64,000 nucleotides of DNA from a virus, in the IMG/VR virus record IMGVR_UViG_3300032157_000001, positions 307,505-371,504 of that record. One strand, written 5' to 3'. Position 1 is the stretch's first letter. Every line of letters starts with the position of its first letter. The notes below the pieces were generated by a model that was not told the DNA's origin, ran no database searches, and worked only from the letters and a program-made list of their open reading frames with translations. Of this stretch, positions 53,671 to 63,418 are shown piece after piece. The position numbers and the translations under genes are program-made.

Positions 53671-55722
53671 ATGGCTGACAACAACAAAAAGACGATTTAC
53701 TCCCAATTGAATTCATTTTTGAATTTGGACGGGTTTGGATTTGGTGCACAACAACAAAAGGATACTGAGCAGGAAAGAAAGACTATTATCAAAGCCGAAA
53801 CTCCTGAAGAAATCAATAGAATTGCCCTTGAGATGCAGCAAAGAGAGGTTATCTTTGACAAATTCTATAAGGTTCAACAACATGGTTTTCAAAAAGCCAT
53901 GCAATACGAAGCTGCTCGTCAACCAGCATACGTTGATTATGAGGGTATGGAATACTACCCACTTATTGCATCAGCACTTGATTTGTTAGCTGAAGAATCT
54001 ACAACCATCGGAGATAATGGGAAGGTTCTAAATATTTACTCAAAGAAAGAAAGAATCAAAACTATACTTGAAGACTTCTTCTATGGTGTTGCTAATGTTA
54101 ATGTAAACCTACACTTTTGGGCACGTAACTTGGCTAAATATGGTGACAACTTCGTGTATCTTCTTGGTGAAAAGGGAAAGGGTATTCGTTACGTTCGTCA
54201 AATGGTTAACTTCGACATCGAAAGAAAAGATGAAGTTAAAGACAGAAAAGCAAGAACAATTTTTAGAAACAGAACAACAGGAGACGAATTCAACTTGTTT
54301 GAAATTGCTCACTTTAGATTACTTGGTGACGATAAATATTTGCCATATGGGTCGTCAGTACTTAACAAGGTGAGAAGAGTATTCAGACAGTTGGTTATGG
54401 CCGAAGATGCGATGTTAACATATCGTATATTAAGAGCGGGTGAGAAGAGAGTTTACAAAATTGAAGTTGGTAATTTGGATGATAAAGACATAGAGGCATA
54501 CGTTTACAAGGTAGCAACCAAATTCAAAAAGCAACAACAAGTCTACAACAACACAGGTCAAATCGACTATAGATTCAACATCTTGGGTAATGACGAAGAC
54601 ATTTTCGTGCCAGTACGTGATGGGAAAAGTACTGTCATTGAAACATTGCCGGGAGCAACCAACCTTGATGCTATAGCTGACATTGCATACTTAAGAGATA
54701 ACTTATTTAGTGGTCTTGGTATTCCAAAGCCATTCCTTGGTTTCTCTGGTTCTGCGGGTGAAGGTAAAAACTTAGCACAAATGGATGTCCGTTTCGCTAA
54801 GAAAGTAAACAGACTACAACAGGCTCTTATTCAAGAATTGAATAAGATGGCTATCGTGCACTTATATCTTAAAGGTTATGAAGATGATCTTCATGAATTC
54901 AGTTTGACGTTGAACAATCCTTCAACACAAGCTGACAAATTGAAGACTGAGACAATGACCGCAAAGATTCAATTGTACACTGAGGCAACTAGAAACGAAG
55001 GTTCTGGTATTGCTGCGGTATCACACACATGGGCGAAGAGAAACATTCTTGGATGGTCAGATAAAGAGATTATCGATGATTTCGAGAATCAAAGAATGGA
55101 ACGTGCGATCAGCCAAGAGTTACAAGACACTCCTGTCATCATTCCTAAGACTGGCGTATTTGACGACATCGATCAGAAGTATGGTAATCCGGGAGCAGCA
55201 GCAATTCAACAACAAGGCCCACCACCAGCACCGGGAGAAGGACAACCAGAGTCAAATCAACCACCAGCAGGTGGCGCAACTAATGCACCACAAAGTCCGG
55301 GTGATCTTCCTGAGCCACAAGGATTAGTAGCGGGAGGGCCAGCAGCACCAGCACCGGGAGCAGCGCCAAAACAAGAGTCGGTTAGACCAACAAAAGGTAG
55401 ACTTGCAGAAGATTTTACTACGTTAGTAAACAACTTAGTGAGTAGACAAAATGTCGAAAGCCAAAAGAAAACTGAAGAAGCTTTCCAGTCTAAAAACGAT
55501 GCTTTGAACAAAACGGCAAAGCAGATGATCAATGAGATCGACAAGCTTTTATATGAGAAGGGCGAATTCAACTCTGTGATGGACAATCCTTTAAACTTTG
55601 AGTACAAAGAAAATAAGGAAGAGAACCGTAAATTAAATGAGGGAGAAGAGACTCCGGGGTCTGAGGATGACGAGTATAGAGGGCTTGACGATATATCAGA
55701 TACTCTTGGAAAGATCGAATAA
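53671..55722 (+). CDS. Portal protein (T4 gp20-like), 683 aa
   Basis: Long helical-beta portal pattern with MEYYPLIASALDLLAEESTTIGDNGKVL near residue 93 and a FLGFSGSAGEGKNLAQMDVRFAKKVN segment (about residues 358-383), as in T4-type portals. The C-terminal 150 residues include a Pro/Gly/Ala-rich linker and an acidic tail. Forms the dodecameric ring for DNA entry and tail attachment. Follows terminase. Confidence 0.88.
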   Translation: MADNNKKTIYSQLNSFLNLDGFGFGAQQQKDTEQERKTIIKAETPEEINRIALEMQQREVIFDKFYKVQQHGFQKAMQYEAARQPAYVDYEGMEYYPLIASALDLLAEESTTIGDNGKVLNIYSKKERIKTILEDFFYGVANVNVNLHFWARNLAKYGDNFVYLLGEKGKGIRYVRQMVNFDIERKDEVKDRKARTIFRNRTTGDEFNLFEIAHFRLLGDDKYLPYGSSVLNKVRRVFRQLVMAEDAMLTYRILRAGEKRVYKIEVGNLDDKDIEAYVYKVATKFKKQQQVYNNTGQIDYRFNILGNDEDIFVPVRDGKSTVIETLPGATNLDAIADIAYLRDNLFSGLGIPKPFLGFSGSAGEGKNLAQMDVRFAKKVNRLQQALIQELNKMAIVHLYLKGYEDDLHEFSLTLNNPSTQADKLKTETMTAKIQLYTEATRNEGSGIAAVSHTWAKRNILGWSDKEIIDDFENQRMERAISQELQDTPVIIPKTGVFDDIDQKYGNPGAAAIQQQGPPPAPGEGQPESNQPPAGGATNAPQSPGDLPEPQGLVAGGPAAPAPGAAPKQESVRPTKGRLAEDFTTLVNNLVSRQNVESQKKTEEAFQSKNDALNKTAKQMINEIDKLLYEKGEFNSVMDNPLNFEYKENKEENRKLNEGEETPGSEDDEYRGLDDISDTLGKIE

Positions 55723-55739
55723 CTTTTAGCAAATAACTA

Positions 55740-55747
55740 GTATTTAT
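55740..55747 (+). promoter_or_regulatory. GTATTTAT motif before 55763-56533
   Basis: 15 nt upstream of ATG. Confidence 0.6.
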
Positions 55748-55762
55748 TATAAAATTTCCCAT

Positions 55763-56533
55763 ATGGCAAAGCATAACTTTGGAGTGATCAAAGCTACGTT
55801 TACGAATTACCTTAATGAGTCTGAAAATCTTCACGCAAAGGAGCAATTCGCAGATTTTATGAAGCTAATGAAGGAATCTGTATCTCTTCGTACAATACAC
55901 AAGTTCTATACAAACTTAGAGGAAATGTACATCGCAAATGAAAATCTTGCCATAAAATATATCGATGGGAACATCAACACAATCAAGACCGTTCTCCCCT
56001 CTCTTAATGAAACCAACAACAAACTTCAATCGCTTGTTGAAGGACTTAATATTAGAGTGTCTCCAAAGAAATTTGAATTATATTCACACATCGAAACCCT
56101 TCTTGAAGAATCGATAAAATTAGCACCGGATGCTAACAAGATACATACGTCATTCACGTTCGTTCTTGAGCACATCAAAAACAACAAACCAACCATCACT
56201 GAATCATCAGTTGGTTACACACAAATTCCTAAAGAATTCTTGATCAGAAAAGCAATCGAAAAATTCAACGACAGATTTAGTTCTTTAAATGAATCCGATA
56301 AGGCAATCTTCAAAAGTATTGTGTCTGGTGATGTTGTTGAAAAAGAAAAGGTTTTCATCACACTTAAAGAAGAAACAGTTTCAACATTGAAGTCTTTGCT
56401 GAAGGATGGTGATATTGATTCTATTAGGGTGAATGAGTCCGTTGACAAAATCAACAAAATGAAGTTCAACACAGATTCATATTCGAATGATGTGTTAACT
56501 CTTGCCACTCTTAAATCAGATATTACGCAGTAA
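55763..56533 (+). CDS. Hypothetical helical protein, 256 aa
   Basis: Almost wholly helical and charged, positioned right after the portal. In T4-like phages this place holds head assembly factors, so a head role is a guess. Convergent with the lytic gene (11-nt overlap). Confidence 0.72.
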   Translation: MAKHNFGVIKATFTNYLNESENLHAKEQFADFMKLMKESVSLRTIHKFYTNLEEMYIANENLAIKYIDGNINTIKTVLPSLNETNNKLQSLVEGLNIRVSPKKFELYSHIETLLEESIKLAPDANKIHTSFTFVLEHIKNNKPTITESSVGYTQIPKEFLIRKAIEKFNDRFSSLNESDKAIFKSIVSGDVVEKEKVFITLKEETVSTLKSLLKDGDIDSIRVNESVDKINKMKFNTDSYSNDVLTLATLKSDITQ

Positions 56534-58115
56534 GGGCTATACTGTGTAGCTTTCCAACATTTGCCATTTGTTTTTTAAACACCTCCGGATATATTGATGA
56601 GTTCAAGTTTTTATTCCATCCTGAGTTTGCTTGTAGTGCAATTCTTGTTCCCAACGTTAAGTCGTTAACATCGTTAAAACTATTCAATCCATATCTTTTG
56701 GATGGAATACCAAGTCTTGTTGCTGTGTCAAAAAAATCTTTAAAGTATACGGCAACACCCTCTGCAGCAACACTGATTGTGTTCAATTGATCCGGATTTG
56801 TAACAATGTCAACACCAATTACAGATGCTATTCTTTGGTATAGAGACTTGAATGTAATCTGGTTGAACCCTCTCCCACGATATTTATATCCATCTCCAAA
56901 AGTTGTGTTACCATATGCAGCGCCAAATTTACCTTCATATACTGCAGCATAGAAATTTATATCATTGGCTTTTAGAGCCGTTAATTGATTTTCGGTCAAA
57001 TTCGATAATCGAGTTCCAAAGATTAATCTCAATCTGTCGTTACTTGTCTTTGAATAACTTAATTCAGACTGAGGAAAAAACGAACCTTCTGTGGATATAA
57101 CAGCCAATATTCCAGACTGTAGATATTGATTTGTTATACCATATTTTTCTAAGGCTCTAACAATAGTTCTGACAGTTTCTTCGGGATACGTACCCTTATT
57201 ACCAACAGGAGGGTAATTAGTTCCTTGGTTTATGATAACTGTACCTGAAAGATTTTTGTTGGCTTGATCGTTTATTGTGTTGTCATAGACATAATCTTTA
57301 CCGAATCCGGGAAGACTGGTTTTATATTTACCACCCAATACCTTAAATATTTTTTCTACGTAGTCAATTCCGGGCTTAACTTGTAGGTTGGCTTTAGCTG
57401 CATTGTTTATTACTTCGTTGTATGTTTTTGATGCTAAGTAACCGTCTGTTGCATATGCAAATAATGAAGATGCTGCAAGGTTGTTATTTCTATCACCAAT
57501 TTCACTCATGAATCTACATAGACCCTGAATTACAATTTCAGTGTTATTCATGATATTTTGAAATAATTGTTTTCTATTAGCCAATGCAATTGCATTTGTT
57601 TCTGGCGTTGAGTTGTCTAGGTATGGTACAATATTTCTTATGTCGGTGATGTCCCCACTTAAATTCAAACCAATAATGTCAGTTTGGTCGTCATATAATG
57701 TTTGATCTTTAGGAAGTGCAACTTCTTCATTTGGTGTTGTGAAAAACAAATCCCAAATTTCATTATCGTACAATTGGGTGATACCCATCGCACTACTTTT
57801 GACCGAGTCTCCACTATTTGAATACTCCCACAATCTGTATCCGCTTTCCACATATACCTGAGCGGCCATAATATTTGCATCCAAGGTGTACTCTTCACAA
57901 TATTGATTAAACCAAAATATTAGTGCAGCACCATAATCTTGTGCTGATGTTATCGGAGCACCACGGTACATTGGATTACCGGTATACACAGTGTTTGGTA
58001 CTTCGTTACTTCTTCCTAAAGCATAAGGTAACGACCCGCTGAAGTTTGAACTTCCGGTCAACGAAACAACTTGGTTTATAAATGCTTCTGCGTTTTTAGT
58101 TAGTGGCTTAAACAT
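56523..58115 (-). CDS. Peptidoglycan-degrading virion protein with lytic transglycosylase-like and GH19-like regions, 530 aa
   Basis: Residues 60-125 (ANIMAAQVYVESGYRLWEYS then AMGITQLYDN) resemble an SLT lysozyme-like domain. Residues 310-500 contain FGAAYGNTTFGDGYKYRGRGFNQIT and ALYQRIASVIG-like segments typical of GH19 chitinase-like muramidases. Two cell-wall hydrolase domains in one protein. It directly follows the 1456-aa tail gene (4 nt), so it probably acts at the tail tip. Confidence 0.8.
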   Translation of the reverse strand: MFKPLTKNAEAFINQVVSLTGSSNFSGSLPYALGRSNEVPNTVYTGNPMYRGAPITSAQDYGAALIFWFNQYCEEYTLDANIMAAQVYVESGYRLWEYSNSGDSVKSSAMGITQLYDNEIWDLFFTTPNEEVALPKDQTLYDDQTDIIGLNLSGDITDIRNIVPYLDNSTPETNAIALANRKQLFQNIMNNTEIVIQGLCRFMSEIGDRNNNLAASSLFAYATDGYLASKTYNEVINNAAKANLQVKPGIDYVEKIFKVLGGKYKTSLPGFGKDYVYDNTINDQANKNLSGTVIINQGTNYPPVGNKGTYPEETVRTIVRALEKYGITNQYLQSGILAVISTEGSFFPQSELSYSKTSNDRLRLIFGTRLSNLTENQLTALKANDINFYAAVYEGKFGAAYGNTTFGDGYKYRGRGFNQITFKSLYQRIASVIGVDIVTNPDQLNTISVAAEGVAVYFKDFFDTATRLGIPSKRYGLNSFNDVNDLTLGTRIALQANSGWNKNLNSSIYPEVFKKQMANVGKLHSIALTA

Positions 58116-58119
58116 ATTC

Positions 58120-61100
58120 TTATGGACTAAGTAGTCTTGAAGTTTGATCGTTAGTTATCGGATTAACAGTAGCATTAACCGCATTGTTATTGAATGCGTT
58201 TCCTATTACGTTAGGATCAGTTAAGTGTGCATCTGCAGAGCCTCCCTTAACTCCCGTAGCGGTAGCAAAGTCTCTTACAAATGGTTGCGGTACTTTTCTT
58301 ATTCTAACACCACTGAATGATGTTTTCATGTGGTTTGCTGTAATACCATGTTGAACCTGTAATATTAAATACGCGCCTCTAAACATGGGAACATTTTCCA
58401 ATACAAAATACTGTGTCGGCTGTATCATAATACAGCCAAGCATTTCTACTTTACATGTATAACTTCTTTGCTCATATGTTGAGAACAAATTCTGTCCTTT
58501 TGGAACCGGGGAAGAAGTACTCTGATCTTGTGCTATTTCAGACAATATCGCCAAGCTTTCATTTGTTTCTTTATGCTCGTTAGTGCTCAATTCCATATTT
58601 GTAAAAATGGATTGATTTTGTTTTGCAAACACAACTTTAAAAGCTTGTGTTGGACTATTTGAAAAATCAACCACACTTTCTAAATTTTGTATGCCATCAT
58701 CATCAAAATCACCAGCACCATCATCAAGTTGTGATGACGTTCCACCGATGTACATGCAAACAAACTTAGGAGATGATTTTATTTGAACTTTTTGACTACT
58801 TGATATTTTAAATGTATCGTCAAACTTTGCGTTACCATCAGTACTTCCATAGTCGATAAAATTTTGTAGAGGAAAGAATTCAAATCCATTCAATGAAAGG
58901 ATTCTCGACATTACTGTAAACACGCTAACATCAAAATCTTTTGACATCTCAATTAAAGGTCTAAAATCTATAACAACCTTCTCACCAATATCATTACCTG
59001 CTCTATCAATAAATTTGAAATCATCAATTAGTGGGGTTGTCTTACCCATAATACCTTGTTGTCCAAATCCGAGAACCCATCTGTCTGATATGTTTTTAAA
59101 CGAATAATAGCATTGAGTTTTAATGTCATTGTCCTGAATACTGGATTGGAACTTATCCTCAATTCTTCTAAGTTCTTTCTTTCTATCTTCAATCAATCTT
59201 ATTGTTTCGGTGAAGAAGAGAGTAAAGAATGTATCGTTTGCGGTTTTGGCTGCAGGGTCTTGGTTTATAATAGCCAACGGTGTAAAGTCATCAACAGGGG
59301 TGTCCGTAGGATAGAAAGTGGTTTGAGAATAGTTCAACAAATAAACCGCTCTCTTAAGTTTTTCCGTGATAATCTTAGAATAGTCTGTTTCAGTGTTCTG
59401 TAAATCAGTTGCGGATAATCTTCTATAGTATTGATCAAATTTGTCGTCAACGTCTGTTAAATTCAATGCTTTAACTTCTGTTATTAAAGCCTTCAATTTA
59501 TTTTGAAAAACAAGATACCCATCCTCACCAGTATTTGTGGTGAATCCTGTGAAATATCCGATCAATTCTTTATAATCTGTTTTGGAGATAAGCTGAATTT
59601 GCTGAGTCGCATCATCTCCGTTTGATGCTTTATATGTTGTGTTGATTTTGAATCTATTTCCATACTTGCTATTGAAGTAGTTGATTTCTGCAATTCCGTT
59701 TGTGGTTGCACCTGTGGTATAAAAATACGACAATGCACCCATGTGCAAGTGAGCAAATCTTGGAATCTCAACAACGGCAGGGAAGGCAAACTTTTGATTT
59801 GTTTTTTCATCCAAATCAAAATATGGAATGGCTTTACCAAATAACGTCGAGAAGATATATGCCTTTACATTGTTGGTTATAAGAGGATCAACATCATTCA
59901 TCACAGATAAGAAAAAATCATCACCAGTACTGAAATAACCGCCCATAATAACGGGTATGTTTTGATTTCTTTGTTTTGAATTTGTGGTGAATAAATTTTT
60001 AACAATGTCTGTTGTAAACCAAGAGCCGTCTTTTATGAAGTCACTGTCAAATTCATTTTCTTCTTCTGCAGCCACATCTTTAACATACATGATGTTTTGT
60101 TTTGTGAAGTCGTTAAATGCAACCTTATCACCAGCAAACAAGAAGTTTCTAAGTGTGTCTGTTGAGTAGCGATCCAAGAACTTGTCTACAGCATTTTCAT
60201 TACCAGTATTTCCACCAGAGTCATTTGGTGTTCTTAATGGAGGCTTACCAGTACTCAACAATTCAAATCCTTTGTAGTTTACATTTTTTCTGTCTTTGGT
60301 TACAACTTGACCATTTAACAACAAGAATGATGTTGCATCATTCGGATCATCATTAATAAAATCAGCCCCCGGTTGTCCGGGAAGTTCAAAGCTGTTGTAG
60401 ATATTTACACCAACACCAGTCGGCCCTTTTACACTTACGTTATTCTTTAGGGTGTCATAGAAATTATTATTGTTCAGTGCAATTCCTTGCTTCCAGTTGT
60501 TAGCTTGTACTGATAATGCATTTAGTAAGTTTGAGTCTGTGATTGAGTTCACGATGTTTGCTGCTTCACCTTTCGCAATGAAAGTTAAAAGGTCTAGCTG
60601 TTTGCTGTCTACACCAAAGAATTTAGTGATTGCATTTGCATCATCGTGATAGAAAAATTTATCATAACTAAACTGACTTAATATGTAGAATCTGTTTAAT
60701 ATTTCAGATATTAAATCCGGTATTGGATTGAACTTACTGAAATAAGGTGTGATCGCAGCAATTCTACCGTTTACTGCAGAGTCTAGCGGATTAATTGGCA
60801 TCCACTTATTGTTACCATCTTCATCTACGTTGTTTTTGAGGTTTAATATTTCCTCAGATTTAACGATGTTCAGGTAGGTTGATATGAATGATTCGACGAA
60901 AGCAACTTCCGGAAATGTTTCTATATCGATAAATATTTCTGCAGGATAGGCTCTTTCATCTCTATTCAAAGCTGTAGAACCAGCACCAGAGTTTTTATCA
61001 GTAACAACAGACCCTCTTTTGATAACCAAAGGGAAGGGTGATATTTTCTTTTTTGTGGATAAATTATTATCTACGATTTTACTGAAGAATTTTTCATGAT

Positions 61101-62490
61101 GTCTTTCCGCTAAAGAACCAACATCCTTTAGTTTGTTAAAAAATCTATCTACGTCATTGCACATCAATTCAAATATGAACTTTATGGTTGGGACTCTACC
61201 CAAAGCATTTGTCGATATTCTATTGACTTCACTTCTATATAAATCCTGCTTTGTCTCAAATTGAGTTTGCTTTGTTTGAATGTCTTTGTAAATTTTAACA
61301 TAGTATGGTGTTATGTCCATAACAACATAACCAGACCCGTCGACATATTTTGGATCAATGATGTCTCCCTCTTTTATCTCTCCATTTACATTAGTTGCTT
61401 CTTGAATAAGAATTTTTTTGGTGTAAGTCAACCCTGAGATAATTCTGTTTTTTAACGCAATACCTGTAGGGTCATTAGTTTTGTTTTTATACTCCGTAGC
61501 CAGTACTAGCTTTTGAGTAGGAATTGTGTTTGAGGTTGAAGAATTCTCTCTAATAATCGTATTGTAGTTATCCAAAGTTGTTGGATCAAATTGTGTTGCG
61601 CCTTGTGGGTTGTTGCTCTTTAGGTATAAATCGGTTATTTGCTGAAAATCAACATCCATACTATTCGCCGCTGAATTTATAGCGTTTAGTAAAGATTGTG
61701 CTGTGTAAAATTCTGTTCTAAATTGATCTGCTTCTCTAGCAAGAGTTGATTGGGTCTTGAACGTCTCAAGATCATCATATAGTTTCTGAGCCTTAATAAT
61801 AAGTTCTCTCGTATTTCTTGGTGGCTGTGAAGGATCAAGATTAATCCCACTATCAGTTGATGAGGTATTCATCAAAGGTACAACATCAATATATTTGAAA
61901 AGCACGTCTGTAAGTGGGGCATATTTCTGTCCAACGAAACTTGCACTGATATAATAATTACCAGACGCAGCATCAAATCTGGTTGTTTGTCTAACGAAGT
62001 GAAGTGTGTATGTCAACGCCAACCCATAATAACCTTTTACAGTGAGCGTAAAAATTGGTGGTGGAAAACTAAAGAAAACCGAGTATGGAGATTTGGAGCC
62101 GTATGTGAATAAGGTTGATCCTCTAACATCGACGAATTCAATATCTACTGTTGGAACATAGCTACTGTTCACGTTTATGTTTATATCTGTGATACCAAAC
62201 CCTTCAAGGTTCTGTTGTGTGCTACCGTAATTTTTAGACCACTTGGTTGTGTATGATCCTGAATTAGGGTCGAAGCCCATCATGTTGATACTGACATCCT
62301 GATCCTGTGCATTTAGCGTTACATTATTTGACGTTCCAATACCACTACTAACTAAAACACTACCCTCTCTTCGTTGGGCCGTTAGCTCTACGAAAAGATG
62401 CATTTTAGATAAATCTGGTATTCCATTTAACCCTTGTCCGAGTAGCGAAGGGTTTATGATAAGATCGTTTGGATCAATCGGTGAATTCAT
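58120..62490 (-). CDS. Very large tail or baseplate protein, 1456 aa
   Basis: Ser/Thr/Asn-rich beta and helical mixture without TM segments. The first 200 residues contain LTVKGYYGLALTYTLHFVRQTTRFD, seen in baseplate or tail-associated structural proteins. Followed by the lytic enzyme gene and preceded by a GTATTTAT motif. Precise role not determined. Confidence 0.7.
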   Translation of the reverse strand: MNSPIDPNDLIINPSLLGQGLNGIPDLSKMHLFVELTAQRREGSVLVSSGIGTSNNVTLNAQDQDVSINMMGFDPNSGSYTTKWSKNYGSTQQNLEGFGITDININVNSSYVPTVDIEFVDVRGSTLFTYGSKSPYSVFFSFPPPIFTLTVKGYYGLALTYTLHFVRQTTRFDAASGNYYISASFVGQKYAPLTDVLFKYIDVVPLMNTSSTDSGINLDPSQPPRNTRELIIKAQKLYDDLETFKTQSTLAREADQFRTEFYTAQSLLNAINSAANSMDVDFQQITDLYLKSNNPQGATQFDPTTLDNYNTIIRENSSTSNTIPTQKLVLATEYKNKTNDPTGIALKNRIISGLTYTKKILIQEATNVNGEIKEGDIIDPKYVDGSGYVVMDITPYYVKIYKDIQTKQTQFETKQDLYRSEVNRISTNALGRVPTIKFIFELMCNDVDRFFNKLKDVGSLAERHHEKFFSKIVDNNLSTKKKISPFPLVIKRGSVVTDKNSGAGSTALNRDERAYPAEIFIDIETFPEVAFVESFISTYLNIVKSEEILNLKNNVDEDGNNKWMPINPLDSAVNGRIAAITPYFSKFNPIPDLISEILNRFYILSQFSYDKFFYHDDANAITKFFGVDSKQLDLLTFIAKGEAANIVNSITDSNLLNALSVQANNWKQGIALNNNNFYDTLKNNVSVKGPTGVGVNIYNSFELPGQPGADFINDDPNDATSFLLLNGQVVTKDRKNVNYKGFELLSTGKPPLRTPNDSGGNTGNENAVDKFLDRYSTDTLRNFLFAGDKVAFNDFTKQNIMYVKDVAAEEENEFDSDFIKDGSWFTTDIVKNLFTTNSKQRNQNIPVIMGGYFSTGDDFFLSVMNDVDPLITNNVKAYIFSTLFGKAIPYFDLDEKTNQKFAFPAVVEIPRFAHLHMGALSYFYTTGATTNGIAEINYFNSKYGNRFKINTTYKASNGDDATQQIQLISKTDYKELIGYFTGFTTNTGEDGYLVFQNKLKALITEVKALNLTDVDDKFDQYYRRLSATDLQNTETDYSKIITEKLKRAVYLLNYSQTTFYPTDTPVDDFTPLAIINQDPAAKTANDTFFTLFFTETIRLIEDRKKELRRIEDKFQSSIQDNDIKTQCYYSFKNISDRWVLGFGQQGIMGKTTPLIDDFKFIDRAGNDIGEKVVIDFRPLIEMSKDFDVSVFTVMSRILSLNGFEFFPLQNFIDYGSTDGNAKFDDTFKISSSQKVQIKSSPKFVCMYIGGTSSQLDDGAGDFDDDGIQNLESVVDFSNSPTQAFKVVFAKQNQSIFTNMELSTNEHKETNESLAILSEIAQDQSTSSPVPKGQNLFSTYEQRSYTCKVEMLGCIMIQPTQYFVLENVPMFRGAYLILQVQHGITANHMKTSFSGVRIRKVPQPFVRDFATATGVKGGSADAHLTDPNVIGNAFNNNAVNATVNPITNDQTSRLLSP

Positions 62491-62508
62491 CAGTTGTGTT
62501 TATTTATA

Positions 62509-62516
62509 ATAAATAC
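62509..62516 (-). promoter_or_regulatory. GTATTTAT motif before the 1456-aa gene
   Basis: 18 nt upstream of ATG. Confidence 0.65.
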
Positions 62517-62555
62517 TAAAACTAAGTTTTTCACCAATTTATTGATGGTAAGTCA

Positions 62556-62563
62556 GTATTTAT
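62556..62563 (+). promoter_or_regulatory. GTATTTAT motif before the protease gene
   Basis: 19 nt upstream of ATG; divergent with the minus copy at 62509. Confidence 0.65.
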
Positions 62564-62582
62564 CATTAAAGTTTTCACGAAA

Positions 62583-63326
62583 ATGACAGTTGATAAGAAC
62601 AAAAGACTTAGAGAAAGTAAAATTCTAGGCCCGAATGATACAGGTTTTGGATTACTTATTGAAACCGATGCTGGATATGTCGATAGAAAAATGAACAAAG
62701 ATTTGTTCGACAGAATCCTTAACGAAAGTTTCGAGTTAAAGCCAAACCAACCAGTACTGATAAACTGTATCCTACAGAAATGGGGTGTTAAAAACAAGAA
62801 CGGGAGAATCTATCCCAAAGATGTGTTAGTTCCGGAAGTCGAAAGATATATGGAAATGGTCGACATCAATTCAGCCATCAGTGAAGCTGATCATCCCGAA
62901 TCTTCAGTTGTTTCATTACTTAACGTGTCACACCGTATCGTTAAAATGTGGTGGGGTAGCGGAGCCGACGAAAATATCCTTTATGGTACTTTAGAAATTA
63001 TTACATCACCAGCGTACATGAGAGACGGTATTGTCTGTATGATCGGTGATAAGATTGTTGAGTATCTTAAGAGAGGTATAAAGTTGGGAATATCAAGTAG
63101 AGGTGTTGGAAGTCTTGATGAGGTACGAGGCGAAAATATAGTTCAGGATGATTTTGAATTAATCTGTTTTGACCTTGTGGCATCGCCAAGCACACCGGGA
63201 GCATATCTATTTCCGGATGAATCTAGCACCAAGTTCGACGAGTCAAAACGTAGTAAAAAGGCTGTCATTCAGGAAAACGAAAAAGCAAAGAAGATTATGA
63301 CGGGTATTGATAAGTTCCTGTTGTAG
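62583..63326 (+). CDS. Prohead core protease (T4 gp21-like), 247 aa
   Basis: ISEADHPESSVVS (His about residue 102) and KLGISSRGVGS (Ser about residue 165) are the His and Ser of the S78/gp21 prohead protease active site, followed by DDFELICFDLVASPSTPGAY. It cleaves scaffold and capsid during maturation. Next gene is the scaffold-like protein. Confidence 0.9.
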   Translation: MTVDKNKRLRESKILGPNDTGFGLLIETDAGYVDRKMNKDLFDRILNESFELKPNQPVLINCILQKWGVKNKNGRIYPKDVLVPEVERYMEMVDINSAISEADHPESSVVSLLNVSHRIVKMWWGSGADENILYGTLEIITSPAYMRDGIVCMIGDKIVEYLKRGIKLGISSRGVGSLDEVRGENIVQDDFELICFDLVASPSTPGAYLFPDESSTKFDESKRSKKAVIQENEKAKKIMTGIDKFLL

Positions 63327-63378
63327 GATATTAATTTATCAGCAACAGTAAAAATTTATACTTTTGATATTTTCAGTT

Positions 63379-63386
63379 GTATTTAT
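63379..63386 (+). promoter_or_regulatory. GTATTTAT motif before the scaffold-like gene
   Basis: 32 nt upstream of ATG. Confidence 0.6.
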
Positions 63387-63418
63387 AGGAAATTATTTCA
63401 AAAAGGTAATATCAACAC

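Noticed and set aside
58120-62490. Long antisense frames inside the 1456-aa gene
   Set aside because: They are short, lack start signals and follow the codon pattern of the sense gene.
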